Source of the DNA: Gonocerus acuteangulatus | Taxonomy: Eukaryota; Arthropoda; Insecta; Hemiptera; Coreidae | Length of the DNA stretch: 64,000 nucleotides | Reading direction: 5' to 3' | Assembly: GCA_946811695.1 (NCBI GenBank) | Contig: OX328132.1 | Location: 53,696,359 to 53,760,358, forward strand | Part shown: positions 21,114 through 31,740 of the stretch, piece by piece | Layout: every line of letters starts with the position of its first letter | Numbering within the stretch: the first letter of the stretch is position 1 | Notes under the pieces: generated by a model | Seen by the model: only the letters and a program-made list of their open reading frames with translations | The model's database searches: none | What the model was told of the DNA's origin: nothing | Translations under genes and position numbers: made by a program

Positions 21114-22704
21114 ACTACACAATCTCATTTGATGACATCTTCTGAATAACCAGTAGCTTTCAGGGATATAACAGACATTTCCATACTTCTGTTTATAGAA
21201 ACAAGTGAATCAAATTTCTTATCACAATGCTGGTTCATTAGACCATACAGGTACCACCTGGAAGGAGTGAAATCGCCGTAGTTGTGATCGCTTTATCATT
21301 AAATAATAATAATAGGTCCTAACAAAATCTCGTTTCTTAGTGACCGATTGTTTTTTTTTCAAAGAAAGTAGTGGGTACTGTGAGATATATTTAATTTAAT
21401 GTCTGTTTTTAACATAGGTTTATAATGGAAAACAGCTTTACTCGATACGAGGTAACCCTAAGAATACTAGTTATTGCAATACTATATGTTCTTCATATAA
21501 CTACATAATAAACATATTTCTAACTTTTCTACGGTCTAATATTATCTATTCAGAGCCGTGATAATATTAGACTGTTATCAATACCCTTACACAAGGAAAA
21601 CAATCACATCATTCCTACTTGTACCTACAGGCTATGAGCCTGTTACACCTATCTTATCTAGATTTCCAAAAAAATACAGCTTGAAATAGCAATTCCTCTT
21701 CCTTTGAGAACAAGGAATATTGCACAGGCGCATTCCTGGATATAACACAGGCCTTTTACATGGGTGGCATTCGATGCATTTATATAAATTCGGGATAATC
21801 CTTCTTAATGGAAGGACCATCCTACTTACCAGAAGGTCCCCCAAATGGTAGGACGTACCTTTTATTTATGTACCACTAATTTAGGGTTCGGCATGCATCC
21901 GAACTTCCAGGCTAAACAGCACCACATCCAGAAAATGTGTTTGGCTCAATGTTCTAGAATCTCTACAGAACCTTCATGCTTCTACATCCCAATATTCTAC
22001 TGAGCATCCTTAGCAGGCGTCGAAACCTTCCTAACCTTAAATCTAGGAATATATAAGTAAAAGGTCCTCAAATGAACTATCATATCGGCTCCAAAGCCTC
22101 CAATACTATTTAAGTAATTTATAGAGTAATTAGCCATTAGATATCCTTTGAAGATACTTTTAAATAATAATTGTGAATATTTTCTAAATAGGAAAATCAT
22201 AAAGGTGGCCATACACGTTCAGTTCAAATCTCAAGGCAGAGCCTGCACAGTTTGGCCTCATGGTTTAGACTGAACGGGTCACACACATTATAAGTTAATA
22301 AAGCTCAAGGCATGGACAGCACAGTCCATTTATCGTAGTTCATCTGAATGTGAAGGAAATATCCTCTTGCCCACAAACGACAGGCCTGGCCTGCAAAGTC
22401 CCGGCCTCATTAGCCTGTACAGTTAACCTATTGGTTTTATCATGCTACTGAGCATGGACTGTACATTTCAACTCTGGCCTCAAGGTTGTCCCATATCCCG
22501 TGAAGAATATCTCAAGATTAGGACTGCGCAGGCCATATGTATTTCTGACTCAGTAAGGCGATGACGACTATTACGTTCTTCGCTATATGTTATTCAAGAA
22601 GCTAACTATACATCCTTTGTACTCCTTCTTGGCTTGCTTCATGACGTTGACTTTGCTTTTGGATTTAAGTATAGCAAGGAAATTATTGATATAATTTGTT
22701 TCAG
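21114..22704. other. Non-coding sequence upstream of the first LIM exon
   Basis: Ends with a polypyrimidine tract and TTTCAG acceptor at 22695-22704, so at least the right part is intron. No TATA/Inr-type promoter or 5' exon could be pinned down. Short ORFs (for example 21632-21844 minus, 21997-22212 minus) have no recognisable content. Confidence 0.4.
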
Positions 22705-22915
22705 GTCGGGGAGCAGGTGGTGGTCTGGTGAATCCGAACGCAATGCTCATCTTGTGTGCTGCTTGCGACAAACCTATCCTCGACAAGTTCCTTCTAAACG
22801 TGCTAGATAGGACCTGGCATGCGGAGTGTGTCCGCTGCTTCGACTGCCATTCCAACCTGACAGACAAGTGCTTTTCCAGGGAAGGAAAACTATTCTGCCG
22901 AAACGACTTCTTCAG
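22705..22915 (+). CDS. Lim1: Lim1 (Lhx1/5-class) exon encoding LIM domain 1
   Basis: The product is the first zinc-binding LIM domain of a nuclear LIM-homeodomain transcription factor; LIM domains bind cofactors of the LDB/Chip type. Counting from Met at 22743, ligands are C5, C8, H26, C29, C32, C35, C52 and D55, i.e. C-x2-C-x17-H-x2-C-x2-C-x2-C-x16-C-x2-[19 protein letters not shown] and [17 protein letters not shown] are diagnostic of the Lhx1/Lhx5/Lim1 subgroup. The exon follows acceptor TTTGTTTCAG and ends at donor AG|GTAAAG in phase 2. The frame is open back to the acceptor ([12 protein letters not shown]). ATG 22743 is the likely start, because vertebrate LHX1 begins a few residues before the first cysteine, but an N-terminal extension from an upstream exon cannot be excluded. 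Assignment is certain to subgroup level. Confidence 0.95.
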
Positions 22916-23407
22916 GTAAAGTTTACGTTTAATTTAGTTTTAAACCGAGTTAGACATTTGTAAAACGTTTTTATAACATTCACACTTATGGGGCTCTTTG
23001 CGTTCCTCCCCCATGTTGCTACTTTGTTATGCGATTGTTATGTAGTGATTTGAGTATATTTGGACCAAAACGAGTCTCAAAGAATAGCCAAATCTTAGTG
23101 CGTTCCCATTACCTTCTTATCCCTTGTGTCATTTTGGAACTAGAACTGTTTATATTTTGTTTTCAGGCTTCTTTGTGAAAACGTACATTGATAAACTAAT
23201 TTTACTTTTGGAAAATTAAAATAATAATTTTAATAGAATCTCGAACAAAGAATTCAGATGCATGAATGACTAAAAATTAGCTCACGTTATGATGAAATTC
23301 CTCATTCAACCTTCTCGATTTCCACTAGTTTTTAATAAATGTCCAATTACAATCACACAATAATAAAACATGATTTCTCATTTTACGCAAAACAACAAAA
23401 CAAAAAT

Positions 23408-23569
23408 TGAAGGATCTCCTTCTCGTGTGGGAAATGTGGGATCCAGTCTCAAGTTGAGCAGGAATTTTCTCATCTCATTGGTCTTTGAGAAAATCCCCAC
23501 AGCACCATGGATGTTGGTGCTAATGGCCCATACGTCGGTGAGCCGTAAAAAAAAAAAAAAAAAAAAAAT
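23408..23569 (+). mobile_element. tRNA-derived SINE, plus strand, with poly(A)
   Basis: Carries GCAGGAATTTTCTCATCTCA, GAAAATCCCCACAGCACCAT, TTGGTGCTAATGGCC and GAGCCGTA plus an A-tract. The tRNA-like part is decayed. Confidence 0.8.
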
Positions 23570-23654
23570 CATGAAGTTACATTTGTATACGAGTCCGTAG
23601 GATCAGATCAACTCTGTACTTGAAAATGTTCCCAGAAAATTATTATTATTATAT

Positions 23655-23735
23655 TATGAGAAAACTCCCACTGCACCAAGATTTCGACAATATGGCTTAG
23701 ACACCGATGCGCCTAAGAAAACAAAAAAAAAAAAA
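23655..23735 (+). repeat. SINE fragment
   Basis: GAGAAAACTCCCACTGCACC..AT.TCGAC, GGCTTAGACACCGATGCGCC and an A-rich tail: the 3' half of the same SINE, diverged. Confidence 0.6.
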
Positions 23736-24407
23736 ACAACAAAACAAAAAACTATAGCCGATGTGTTAAAAATGTTTAAAATGCATCCTTTTTGGTAATG
23801 AATGATGGAGACATTTTCTAAACTCATTTATAGGTACAACCTCAATAACTAAATTCCATTATAATTTCCTAAAATGCGAATGAGACTAGGATCACGATTG
23901 CGATTTCCCTTGATGTAGGAGTAACAGAATACAGTTCAGATTTTATAGTAGATTACACAGTATAATTAAACCACCAAGGAATGTACTATTAAAAAGGGTC
24001 TGGCTCAGTGAAGTTTCATTCAAAGTAATACACAATAAAATAAAACTAACTATAAAAGCCGTTTCGAATCGTATTGATTTATCTCCGACCATTTTACGAT
24101 TACGGTTTCTCTAAATGAACCTGAACCGTTAGGAAAATTGCCTATATTTCAGAGAAATATACCTCAACATGTGCATGAGTGGATTTTCAGTCCAATGTAT
24201 GTTCTAATACTTCAAGTACAGTGGCGGTGGGTCAGTAGCTAGTGTAACGGACTCGGGTTGACCTCTTTCGGCGATGGAAAGGCGTAGAAAGGCTGCTGGG
24301 GTTTAGTACTGACGGCGGCTCGGTAGACAGCCTAGTGGTAATGGCCTTAGAAATCGCCGACTCTCAGGAGATTTGTCGTCATTGCATTTTACCATATAAA
24401 GCTTACT

Positions 24408-24447
24408 CTTGTATGTTGAAATCTTAGAAATGATTTCAACATACAAG
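24408..24447. repeat. Perfect 16-bp-stem hairpin
   Basis: CTTGTATGTTGAAATC (24408-24423), loop TTAGAAAT, then the exact reverse complement (24432-24447). Function unknown; too short for a typical pre-miRNA. Confidence 0.85.
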
Positions 24448-24555
24448 TAGTTCTCCTTTGATTTTTGTAAAACCGACACTTATAAAACTTCAAGCAGAGC
24501 TTCAACAAATTATCCCCAAATATCTGTGTTTTATGACCCTTTGGGTTGTAACACA

Positions 24556-24560
24556 TAAAG

Positions 24561-24596
<36 letters not shown>
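24556..24596. repeat. (TA)n microsatellite
   Basis: TA run of about 38 bp. Confidence 0.95.
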
Positions 24597-24600
<4 letters not shown>

Positions 24601-24732
24601 AGTTTTTTCTTGAACTAATAAATTCTGCAAAATACAGTGAACAGGAAAACTGAATTTAATGTTGCTCAATCTGCTCCTCGCAATCGCAAATGGCGACAGA
24701 GTGACGTGTGTTTTTTTATTAAAAATGAACAA

Positions 24733-24945
24733 AATAAAGGAAATAAAATTAAACAAATTCGTTTAGAGCCTTCTGCTCAAATTCAGGAATATAAATATGC
24801 TTTAGGTCCACCCGAAAAAACTATGTAATGTACTGTATAACATACAGTCTTCTTTTTCGTACGAACGCCAGCGGACACTTTTTTGTGACACGTTTTTTCA
24901 AGTTTAGTCATCGCTAAAGCACATTTACGCTTAAAAAATAATTAA
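24733..24945 (+). repeat. Interspersed repeat shared with 59955-60185
   Basis: Collinear blocks: AAATTCGTTTAGAGCC, CTGCTCAAATT.AGGAA, TATGCTTTAGGTCCACCCGA, CTATGTAATGTACTGTATAA, GTCTTCTTTTTCGTA, GCGGACACTTTT and TTTAGTCA.CG.TAAAGCA. A short + frame runs across it (24637-24828) but is interrupted in the other copy. Confidence 0.8.
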
Positions 24946-25235
24946 AAAAAAAAAAAAATAAAAACTTCGAGCAAGTTCTTCCCCTAATGAGCAAGCCCTA
25001 TCGAAATTTACGCCTTAAAATGCTTATAACGATGTCAGAAAGTTAGCCTTTAGGCAGATAAGGAGTCGAGGAGAAGTTGGCTTTCGGCTAAAAAAAGAAC
25101 AGTGAATTTTTTTTTTTGGCATGTTCTTTGGCAGCCTTAAACGGAAATAAATATCTAGAGGATGGAGGAGTAACAAAGATACCGGTAAGGTGTTCATAAG
25201 TTAAGTAACTCGTGAGCTCCTAAACCATCTCCTCT

Positions 25236-25416
25236 GCGCATTTTTGCCGTAGAAGTCTGCGCAATGACAACTAGGTCATTGGCGTCGACATCCATGATGC
25301 AGCCGGGAATTTTCTCAATGTGCCCTGAAATGACATAAATCCCTGCCGCAGGTGGGACTCGAATCCCCATATCCCGCATGAGAATCTAAGGCGAAAGCCA
25401 CTAGACCACGGGGAGT
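25236..25416 (-). mobile_element. Full-length tRNA-Glu-like SINE, minus strand
   Basis: Minus-strand 5' end CTCCCCGTGGTCTAGTGGC keeps the TGGTCTAGTGGCT A-box of tRNA-Glu. The B-box is GGGATTCGAGTCCCACC. The body is GGCAGGGATTTATGTCATTT, CACATTGAGAAAATTCCCGG, CTGCATCATGGATGTCGACG and CCAATGACCTAG. An A-rich tail equivalent is not directly attached; T-rich sequence lies to the left. Confidence 0.85.
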
Positions 25417-25456
25417 TTTTCCCAAAAAATATTTTTGTTACTACTTCCATTACTCC

Positions 25457-25462
<6 letters not shown>

Positions 25463-25506
<44 letters not shown>

Positions 25507-25537
25507 AAAAAAAAAAAAACAAAAAAAAAAAAAAAAC
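25463..25537. repeat. Long poly(A) tract
   Basis: About 75 bp of A with a few C interruptions; source of the phenylalanine-rich spurious minus ORF. Confidence 0.95.
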
Positions 25538-26124
25538 GTATGTATCTTATCTTGAATGGATCTAAAACGATCTTTTTGGAAGTGTTTTAATTGGATTAAC
25601 GACCCTAGAGATAGGATTTTATTTAACACATATTCATCCTAAAATCCTGTTCACTTGTGCAAACTCTGCTGGTTAACGAACTTAACCTTTCGTTTTAAAC
25701 GAGATATTTTCGTGGGGTCCTATCCAGATTGGTCCCGCCAGTGATATTGTTGATAACAGTTACTTATTGATAAATTAAAAGATTAAAAGGAGGAATTTTA
25801 GTTTTACACATAATTATACAAATTAATATATCTTTAATGAGATACTCCTGGTACCTCTGTTGACCGAAATTCTACAGTATCCTTAAGGATTCTCTCAAAA
25901 AGGCCTTCATTTGAGTGTCTCTACAAAACTACATTAAATAACATTTAAACGTGTATTTTTATTTCTTTATCAATGGTATCAAATTATATAGTAACCGTTA
26001 CTAAATATCATTATAAAATCACTGGTAGGGCTTTTTGGAAAAAAAAAAAAAAAAAAAACAGTACTGAGCTATAGTCTCCGCATAGTTATCTAAAAGTGCA
26101 TGTATTCAAGTTGCTATCCTATAA
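25538..26124. other. Intronic, mostly unrecognised
   Basis: CTGCTGGTTAACGAACTTAA at ~25667-25686 is a relic of the GCGCGGTT-family body on the minus strand. Otherwise nothing recognised; an A-tract lies at 26039-26058. Confidence 0.4.
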
Positions 26125-26240
26125 GTGTTATCACCTTATCGGCCGTTTTTGTACACAGACTAAAATAAAGGCTTCAAATAGCGATTCGTCCGAATAGGTA
26201 ATAGGCTTCTTGTAAATATATTACGAAAAACAGCTTACCC
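26125..26240 (-). repeat. Inverted partial copy of the 3.5/9.1-kb element
   Basis: On the minus strand: TTTACAAGAAGCC, GAATCGCTA, CTTTATTTTAGTCTGT and ACAAAAACGGCCGA, matching 9228-9310. Confidence 0.65.
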
Positions 26241-27010
26241 TAAAGAGAACTAATCTATCTCGTGTAATACTGTTAAAATTGAAAAATAGAGAGGAATACG
26301 TTAACCGTTTCTCAGTTTTTGTTGACTTATTCGACTCAGCTGTCTAAAATACATTTGGAATTATATATTTCACGAGCCATTGAGTAAAATATGATTTTTT
26401 AAATAAAATACTTCCTGTTTTTGAAGCTTCTATCGAATTGTTACGGGTCTCATTTGTCTCAATACTCGAAGAAATACTTTGAAAATGATTCCGAAATCAG
26501 AAATATTCAAATACCTACAGTTTTTTATAATCCAAATCGTGGGCGTTTAGCACCACTGAGAGCTGTATTGCATTTCAATTTTATAATGGTAGCTAGAGGA
26601 TGGTGTGGATTTGGACTAAAGCGGATCTTGTAGTAGCGAAAATAGCTTTAGCAATTCCGCCAGTTTGTTACATGAGAGCTCACGATGCTCCGGATAACTG
26701 TCCTATACTTGGATAAATTGCTGGGTACCGCGAGGCGGGACGAGACCTTCTAATCAAGGCTGCCTCCTATCCCCTAACCTACTTTGGTACATGTTCGCCA
26801 AGTTCCGCAGATTTGAAGTCCAGTCACCTTAATATTGGAGATAGTGGGAATCGGAGAAAAAGGGGGCCAGATACATGTTAGTATACTTTTTAGTTATAAG
26901 AATATTTTTAATATATTCTATAATCTTTTTTGTTGAGAGGAGATCGTTGATCGTTGGTGATGCAAAGGTAGAATTTGTCAGGGTTCGGTTGTGGTATCTT
27001 AATAAAACGA
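26241..27010. other. Intronic, one unrecognised 70-codon frame
   Basis: The + frame 26421-26633 (..YNPNRGRLAPLRAVLHFN..) has normal-looking composition but no motif I recognise and no splice context. The rest is unassigned. Confidence 0.3.
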
Positions 27011-27046
<36 letters not shown>

Positions 27047-27105
27047 GGAAAATGAGTTTTATTATTTGCCAACGTTTCTGCTTGAAATTCAAGCCTTCAT
27101 CGGGG
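27011..27105 (-). repeat. Poly(T) and retroelement tail of the GAAACGTTGGC type
   Basis: After a T-tract (27011-27043), the minus strand reads CCCGATGAAGGCTTGAA, TTCAAGCAGAAACGTTGGC and AAATAATAAAACTCATTTT. GCTTGAA/TTCAAGC can pair. The same tail is at 34740 (+), 55999-56045 (-) and 62037 (+). Confidence 0.65.
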
Positions 27106-27159
27106 GACTGTAAAACAAGGAGGACAGAGTTAATACTAATTTATATACAAAAGAATGTA

Positions 27160-27161
<2 letters not shown>

Positions 27162-27210
<49 letters not shown>
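27162..27210. repeat. Poly(A) tract
   Basis: About 49 consecutive A. Confidence 0.95.
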
Positions 27211-27212
<2 letters not shown>

Positions 27213-28139
27213 AGCATTATACAGAGAAGAGGGTGTATGATACGAGTACATTTGGTAATTGTTTATTATAACTAGAGTTTAAATTAGAGGTAGATCAATA
27301 CTGGTTTAGTACTTAAATGGCTAGCATAGGTATAGACATAAAATTAACAAGTACATGATGATAATAGGCTTACCGATCAGAAGACGGAGATGTAATCATT
27401 ACTGACTGTTGATTCTTCTAACTGGTGTACAAGAATCTTAATTTCCTCGCAGTATCGACAGTACTACCCATACTAACGTCAGCATGACCTGGTCTAGTAA
27501 CACACACTAAAACTCCAATACTCCTGGGTTCGTACGGAACAACTAGTATCAAATAAAATTGACGGTTGATCCGTTTTTCACTCACATGGAAACGCTAGTG
27601 CGGAAATACCATCACACTCTTCTACCCACCAGCAGTTCTATCTTTCATCAACTGGGACAAATAAAAATGTAAAACACAACTATACCAGGATAATTTAAAT
27701 CTATAAATTTCACCTGAAAACAAATTCATGTTTGTTGTGCATAATACGTTAGTATTGGATAAAAAAAAACTGTTTTTGTTCAGTTTTTTGTTTTTGTTCA
27801 ATATCTCTTCGCCCGATTTTAGTAAAATTTACTACAATTATTCCGTATTATCTAAAACATGGGATTTTTTTAAACTAGTGATTCTTTATTGAACTCAAGA
27901 TTTCAATAAAAATTAGAGTTCTTTTCAAAAGGTAGCCACTTTTACATTTTAGAAATAACTTGAAAATGCTACCCCCGCATTACGACACTGATAATATTAT
28001 AAAGATAAGCTTGTTAGAAATTTTAACAAAATCGCTTGAGTAAATCTTGAGAATGGTTTGTTAAAAATAGAAGTTTTGACAATATAAATTTATATTATTT
28101 TATGAAGGATTAAATACTTTATCATTGCTGGGTGCTCAA
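27211..28139. other. Intronic, nothing recognised
   Basis: No coding or repeat features identified. It may contain the decayed body of the minus-strand element whose tail is at 27.1 kb. Confidence 0.35.
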
Positions 28140-28260
28140 AAACGACGGGGACACTTGAAACGGTTTTTGCCCGTTTTAAATTTATGCTAGCTATGATATA
28201 TACATTTTTGCTACGTTTGGAATGGAGGAAGCATTAAAATAAATTATTATATTAACTGAT
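28140..28260 (+). repeat. Fragment of GCGCGGTT-family body
   Basis: TACGTTTGGAATGGAGGAAG.., TTATTATATTAACTGA and related words parallel 16813-16870 and 19490-19550. Followed by (TA)n at 28274-28321. Confidence 0.45.
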
Positions 28261-28270
28261 TGAGCAGTTT

Positions 28271-28273
<3 letters not shown>

Positions 28274-28321
<48 letters not shown>
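28274..28321. repeat. (TA)n microsatellite
   Basis: TA run of about 48 bp. Confidence 0.95.
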
Positions 28322-28324
<3 letters not shown>

Positions 28325-28469
28325 TGTATGAAAGGTTCTAATGATCAGAATGATGGTAGTGGATATTTTGGGTATCAACTAAGGGGTTCTAATTATAGGG
28401 TCTACACTTGAAATTGATCTATAAATGTTAAAAATGGTAGTAAAATATTATAATTGCTCAATTAAAGTT

Positions 28470-28965
28470 GTTTAGTTTCTTTTTATTTTAAGTTGTTCTC
28501 AAAAAGACAGCTGAGCTTATGGAGCAATATGAGAAGGCGGAAAAGCTGATCTCATACGTTCAGCTACTGTATATGCATTGAATACAAGAACAGTAGTTTG
28601 TCCTACTAAGCTATGACCTTACATATAAAACAAAAATGAAGTTAAAATTATTTATAATAATCAATAAAACTTCTTAATTTCTTTCTAACTTTCTACGACT
28701 CATTGGAATAACAGATATAATCTTGGTTATCAATAACAATTTTTAGCCATCATTCTGTGAGTTTAAAGCTCTTCACAGGCAATCGTTAACTTAAAAGAGT
28801 TCCAATAAAGAATTCCGAAACAATTAAAAAGAATTTATAGCATCATTTTACAATCTACAGGGAAATCATTTTGAATTTTGCAGCCTGGGTGTATTATTTT
28901 TATGCACAAAAATTTAAGAAGAAAACTGATATAAATCGTAGAAGCGTTTGAGCATAGAAACGTAA
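28470..28965 (+). repeat. ~490-bp interspersed repeat, copy 1
   Basis: Collinear with 33190-33665: AGCTGAGCTTATGGA/ACTGAGCTGATGAA, TATGCATTGA, AAGAACAGTAGTTT, TTATAATCTTGGTTATC-like, GCCATCA.TCTGTGA, TTTAAAGCTCTTCACAGG, CAATCGTTAACTTAAAAGA, GGCAT/AGCATC and TTTTATGCA. No coding sense found. Confidence 0.7.
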
Positions 28966-29479
28966 GACGCTAACTGGCCAACTGTTGTTCTTAGGGGGGT
29001 ACTGTTGTTCTTATAATAATAATAATAAAGATAGATTTTACTTTGGTCCATTGCCCTTATTGTGAAATACGAAAAACTATTGTTTTTTTGCCTTCTTGTT
29101 ATTCAGGCACACAAAAAACGTTACACAACCGATATTTTTTTTAATGTTACCAAAAACTTCTTCCGTTTTCACATAATGGTTATCTCTCGTGTGATTTGGC
29201 AATATCGCCGTCCTTGTGGGAATATTAGAAAATAAGCTCTTAATGCCTCTGCTTCAATGAAACAAACCTTTGCAAATATTAACGTTTTTTTTCGACTGTG
29301 ATGGCCCTTTTGAAATTTACGCCTGAACCTGTTATGTAGGCAAGGTTTTAGGTAGTCGAGTGATAACGATTTAGCAATTTGTTTTTCAAGGAAGATATTA
29401 CAAAATAATTTTCTGCTGGGCTTTAAGAAAACGAAGTCTTCTGTGCTTTGGATACAGTTCAGATGTTTAAGACGACAAA
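28966..29479. other. Intronic, nothing recognised
   Basis: Contains a small local duplication (ACTGTTGTTCTTA twice near 28981 and 29001) and a short TAA trinucleotide run at ~29013-29027. Confidence 0.35.
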
Positions 29480-29530
29480 TTACGCTAATGACTTAGATGT
29501 AGATGCGCAAAAGAAAAAAAAAAAAAAATA
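29480..29530 (+). repeat. SINE 3'-tail fragment
   Basis: TACGCTAATGACTTAGATGT followed by AGATGCGCAAAAG and an A-tract. Confidence 0.65.
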
Positions 29531-30834
29531 CTTTGTACATAGTTTTTTTAGGTACATAGTATTTATTTTATTTTCATATTTTGTTTGTATTTTCAAGCAA
29601 AACAACGTAGGAAATGGTCTATATCAAAGCCATCGATAAGCAGTTTTCGTTCCCACATCCATACATCTTGTACAGGGATTTGTACGAAAGGTTTCTAGAG
29701 TTTAAAAATGGAAACACCCGCGCATACTTAAAACTCTCTTCAACAGTACTAAAAGAAATGTAACATTGCAACCCTCCTTCTTATGCACAGTAGCATGCCT
29801 TGTTGCATAGAACGTTGCGCGGGATTAATGATGGGTTTCATGATCAAGGCCGAGACGTACACGAGACGAAGGAGCATGAAGTTTTACTTTACGACTCCGA
29901 GATTCAAACACTCTCAGTTGAACTCCTCCTTGACACGTCATAAAAACTAGACGTTCTATAGAAGCGAAATCCCAGGACACATAAATAATCTAATTGATGT
30001 ATCCATACATTAAACCTCATGTATATTTATTGTATTCATGCGGGCACGGTTAGAGAGGCTGCCTCTTGACCGAGAAGCAAAAAAAAAAAACAAAAAAAAA
30101 CTTAATTTTTTATTTTTTGATTCGTCGTAGGTAGAGATCGGCTGTCGCTCCATCAGATGTCACACAGGTATCACCCGACGTACAGATAGGCCTGGACGTC
30201 CTAATTTAGGGGAATTCTTCCTCACGGCAGTATTTTTCTTGCTTTCAGTCTCATCTCTCAATTTATTCGGGTTTGGTTTACGGATGGAGCCAGTCGTTTA
30301 TATTCAATCGTTTCAAATCCCTTGATAACTTTGACGTTGGCATCATATTATGTAATCACTTCGCATTCTTAGAAGGCCCAGTAACTTAATATGACACCGC
30401 TGAACAGATTTAATTGTACTCAAAGAGTATACGGTGAGTCCAATAGGTATACGTAAATTGGTTATAATCGTTGCTTTGCAATATTAAAGCAGCCTCTTTT
30501 TATCTCGATAAGAAGACTTCTTGATTATTGGAAGGAGCTTACACTTGGAAGATAATAGCAACGCGCAGCACAATAAGCCGATTCGGCCGCAGTGCGTTCC
30601 CTGGAGGATAGCCCGAGTTTATCGTGTTGTAATATTAAGGCTCCCTATCATATTTCAAGATATTGTAATATATTATAGAGCGCAAAATTGCATGGGACAT
30701 TAACATCTCCGAAATATTTAAGTTTTAGCGAAATAAAAGCTGTATTAGAAAATATTATTCGAAACATTAATTAGGTACTTCAAAGAAGTCATTAATAGAA
30801 TATTAAGAAAAACAAAAACGTTTTTTAAATTAAT
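29531..30834. other. Intronic, unassigned; patches of higher GC
   Basis: No gene. Segments near 29800-29900 and 30560-30620 are less AT-rich than their surroundings and could hold conserved non-coding sequence, but nothing can be named. Confidence 0.3.
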
Positions 30835-31205
30835 TTTGTTTTACGGCGCATCTGCATTTAGGCAATTAGAGCGATATCTATAGGTTGCCACCCTTCCATG
30901 GCGAAGGGATTTTTTTTAGTGGGACCATAGATGAAAAAAAAAACCCGACCTTCCCCAGGCGGGATTTGACCCCGAAACTCCTGACACACGATTCAGACAG
31001 GCATGTCAGTTAGTCCTGAACAGTCCGCCTGAAAGCAGGTTGCCTGTATATATTCCGGCCGCCTGAACAGTCCCGGCCCGAATATATACACGTTCATGCG
31101 ACCGGCTATCAGGCGGACTGTTCGGGCCTAACTGACAGGCCTGCCTGACCGTGAGTAGCCTCCTGTAGGTACGAATCGGGTACGCTATTCACCTTACCAC
31201 GGGTC
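30835..31205 (-). mobile_element. SINE family 2, minus strand, carrying a GC-rich palindrome
   Basis: The minus-strand 5' part is GGGTCGACCCGTGGTAAGGT.. (A-box-like), followed by a ~150-bp imperfect palindrome (30999-31147), a B-box-like GGGGTCAAATCCCGCC, the body CCATGGAAGGGTGGCAACC.TATAGATA, and the tail GCCTAAATGCAGATGCGCCG plus TAAAAC. Body and 5' part match 36085-36235. The tail is that of SINE family 1. Confidence 0.65.
30999..31147. repeat. GC-rich imperfect palindrome inside a SINE
   Basis: The left arm 30999-31059 and right arm 31074-31147 share TGTCAGTTAG, GAACAGTCCGCCTGA, AGC.GGT.GC, GTATATATTC and GGCC. CCTGAACAGTCC occurs again in the loop. It lies between the A-box-like and B-box-like parts of the SINE. 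Confidence 0.8.
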
Positions 31206-31270
31206 GACCCGCTTATAGTTAGTAACTTCATAATAAAACGCAGCATATAGTAGGGGACAGAAGAAGTAAA

Positions 31271-31352
31271 TGGTTAGGAATCACCATACGAGCGTATAAA
31301 CATGGCAAAATCTTTCATCATGGGCGTATAGTGGAAGCTGAGCCGCAGTAAA
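31271..31352 (+). repeat. Direct repeat, copy 1
   Basis: Shares GGTTAGGAA/GGTTGAGAA, ACGAGCG.AT.AACA, GGCAAAATCTTTCATCA and GGGCG.ATAGT with 31664-31740. Confidence 0.75.
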
Positions 31353-31663
31353 CGTATTTGGCAACATTTTCAAGATCCTTACAGAACATTTCTATTTTGA
31401 ACAAAGTCAGTTTTCTAGAGTTTCTTATTTATAATTTAATGTTTAATTTCTCCTCCTTGTGCAGTCGCATGCGCCTTTTTGCATCGTCTGTGCGCTCCAA
31501 CATTAATTCGTCATTGGAAACCTATTTTCAGCAATATTTTGAAGTTATCTCATTAATATCTCTATTTCCAATGAAGTATTGTGATATAAGTTCTAGTTCT
31601 AGTATTGTATATAGTTGTTACAATATATTTTTTTAAGCTTGGAACGGAATAAATATTAAAAAA

Positions 31664-31740
31664 GGTTGAGAAACGCTATACGAGCGAATGAACAAGGCAA
31701 AATCTTTCATCACGGGCGAATAGTTGAGCCTGAGTGAACG
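31664..31740 (+). repeat. Direct repeat, copy 2
   Basis: Second copy of the 31271-31352 repeat, ~390 bp downstream. The sequence between them is AT-rich and contains no recognised coding. Confidence 0.75.

Noticed and set aside
22583..22867. 94-codon minus-strand ORF over the LIM1 exon
   Set aside because: Antisense shadow of the conserved + strand LIM domain; the + strand has zinc ligands and splice sites.
25271..25522. Phenylalanine-rich minus ORF
   Set aside because: Poly(A) tract plus SINE sequence.
26875..27240. 121-codon + ORF with phenylalanine and lysine runs
   Set aside because: Reads through poly(T) and poly(A) tracts and a retroelement tail; not a gene.
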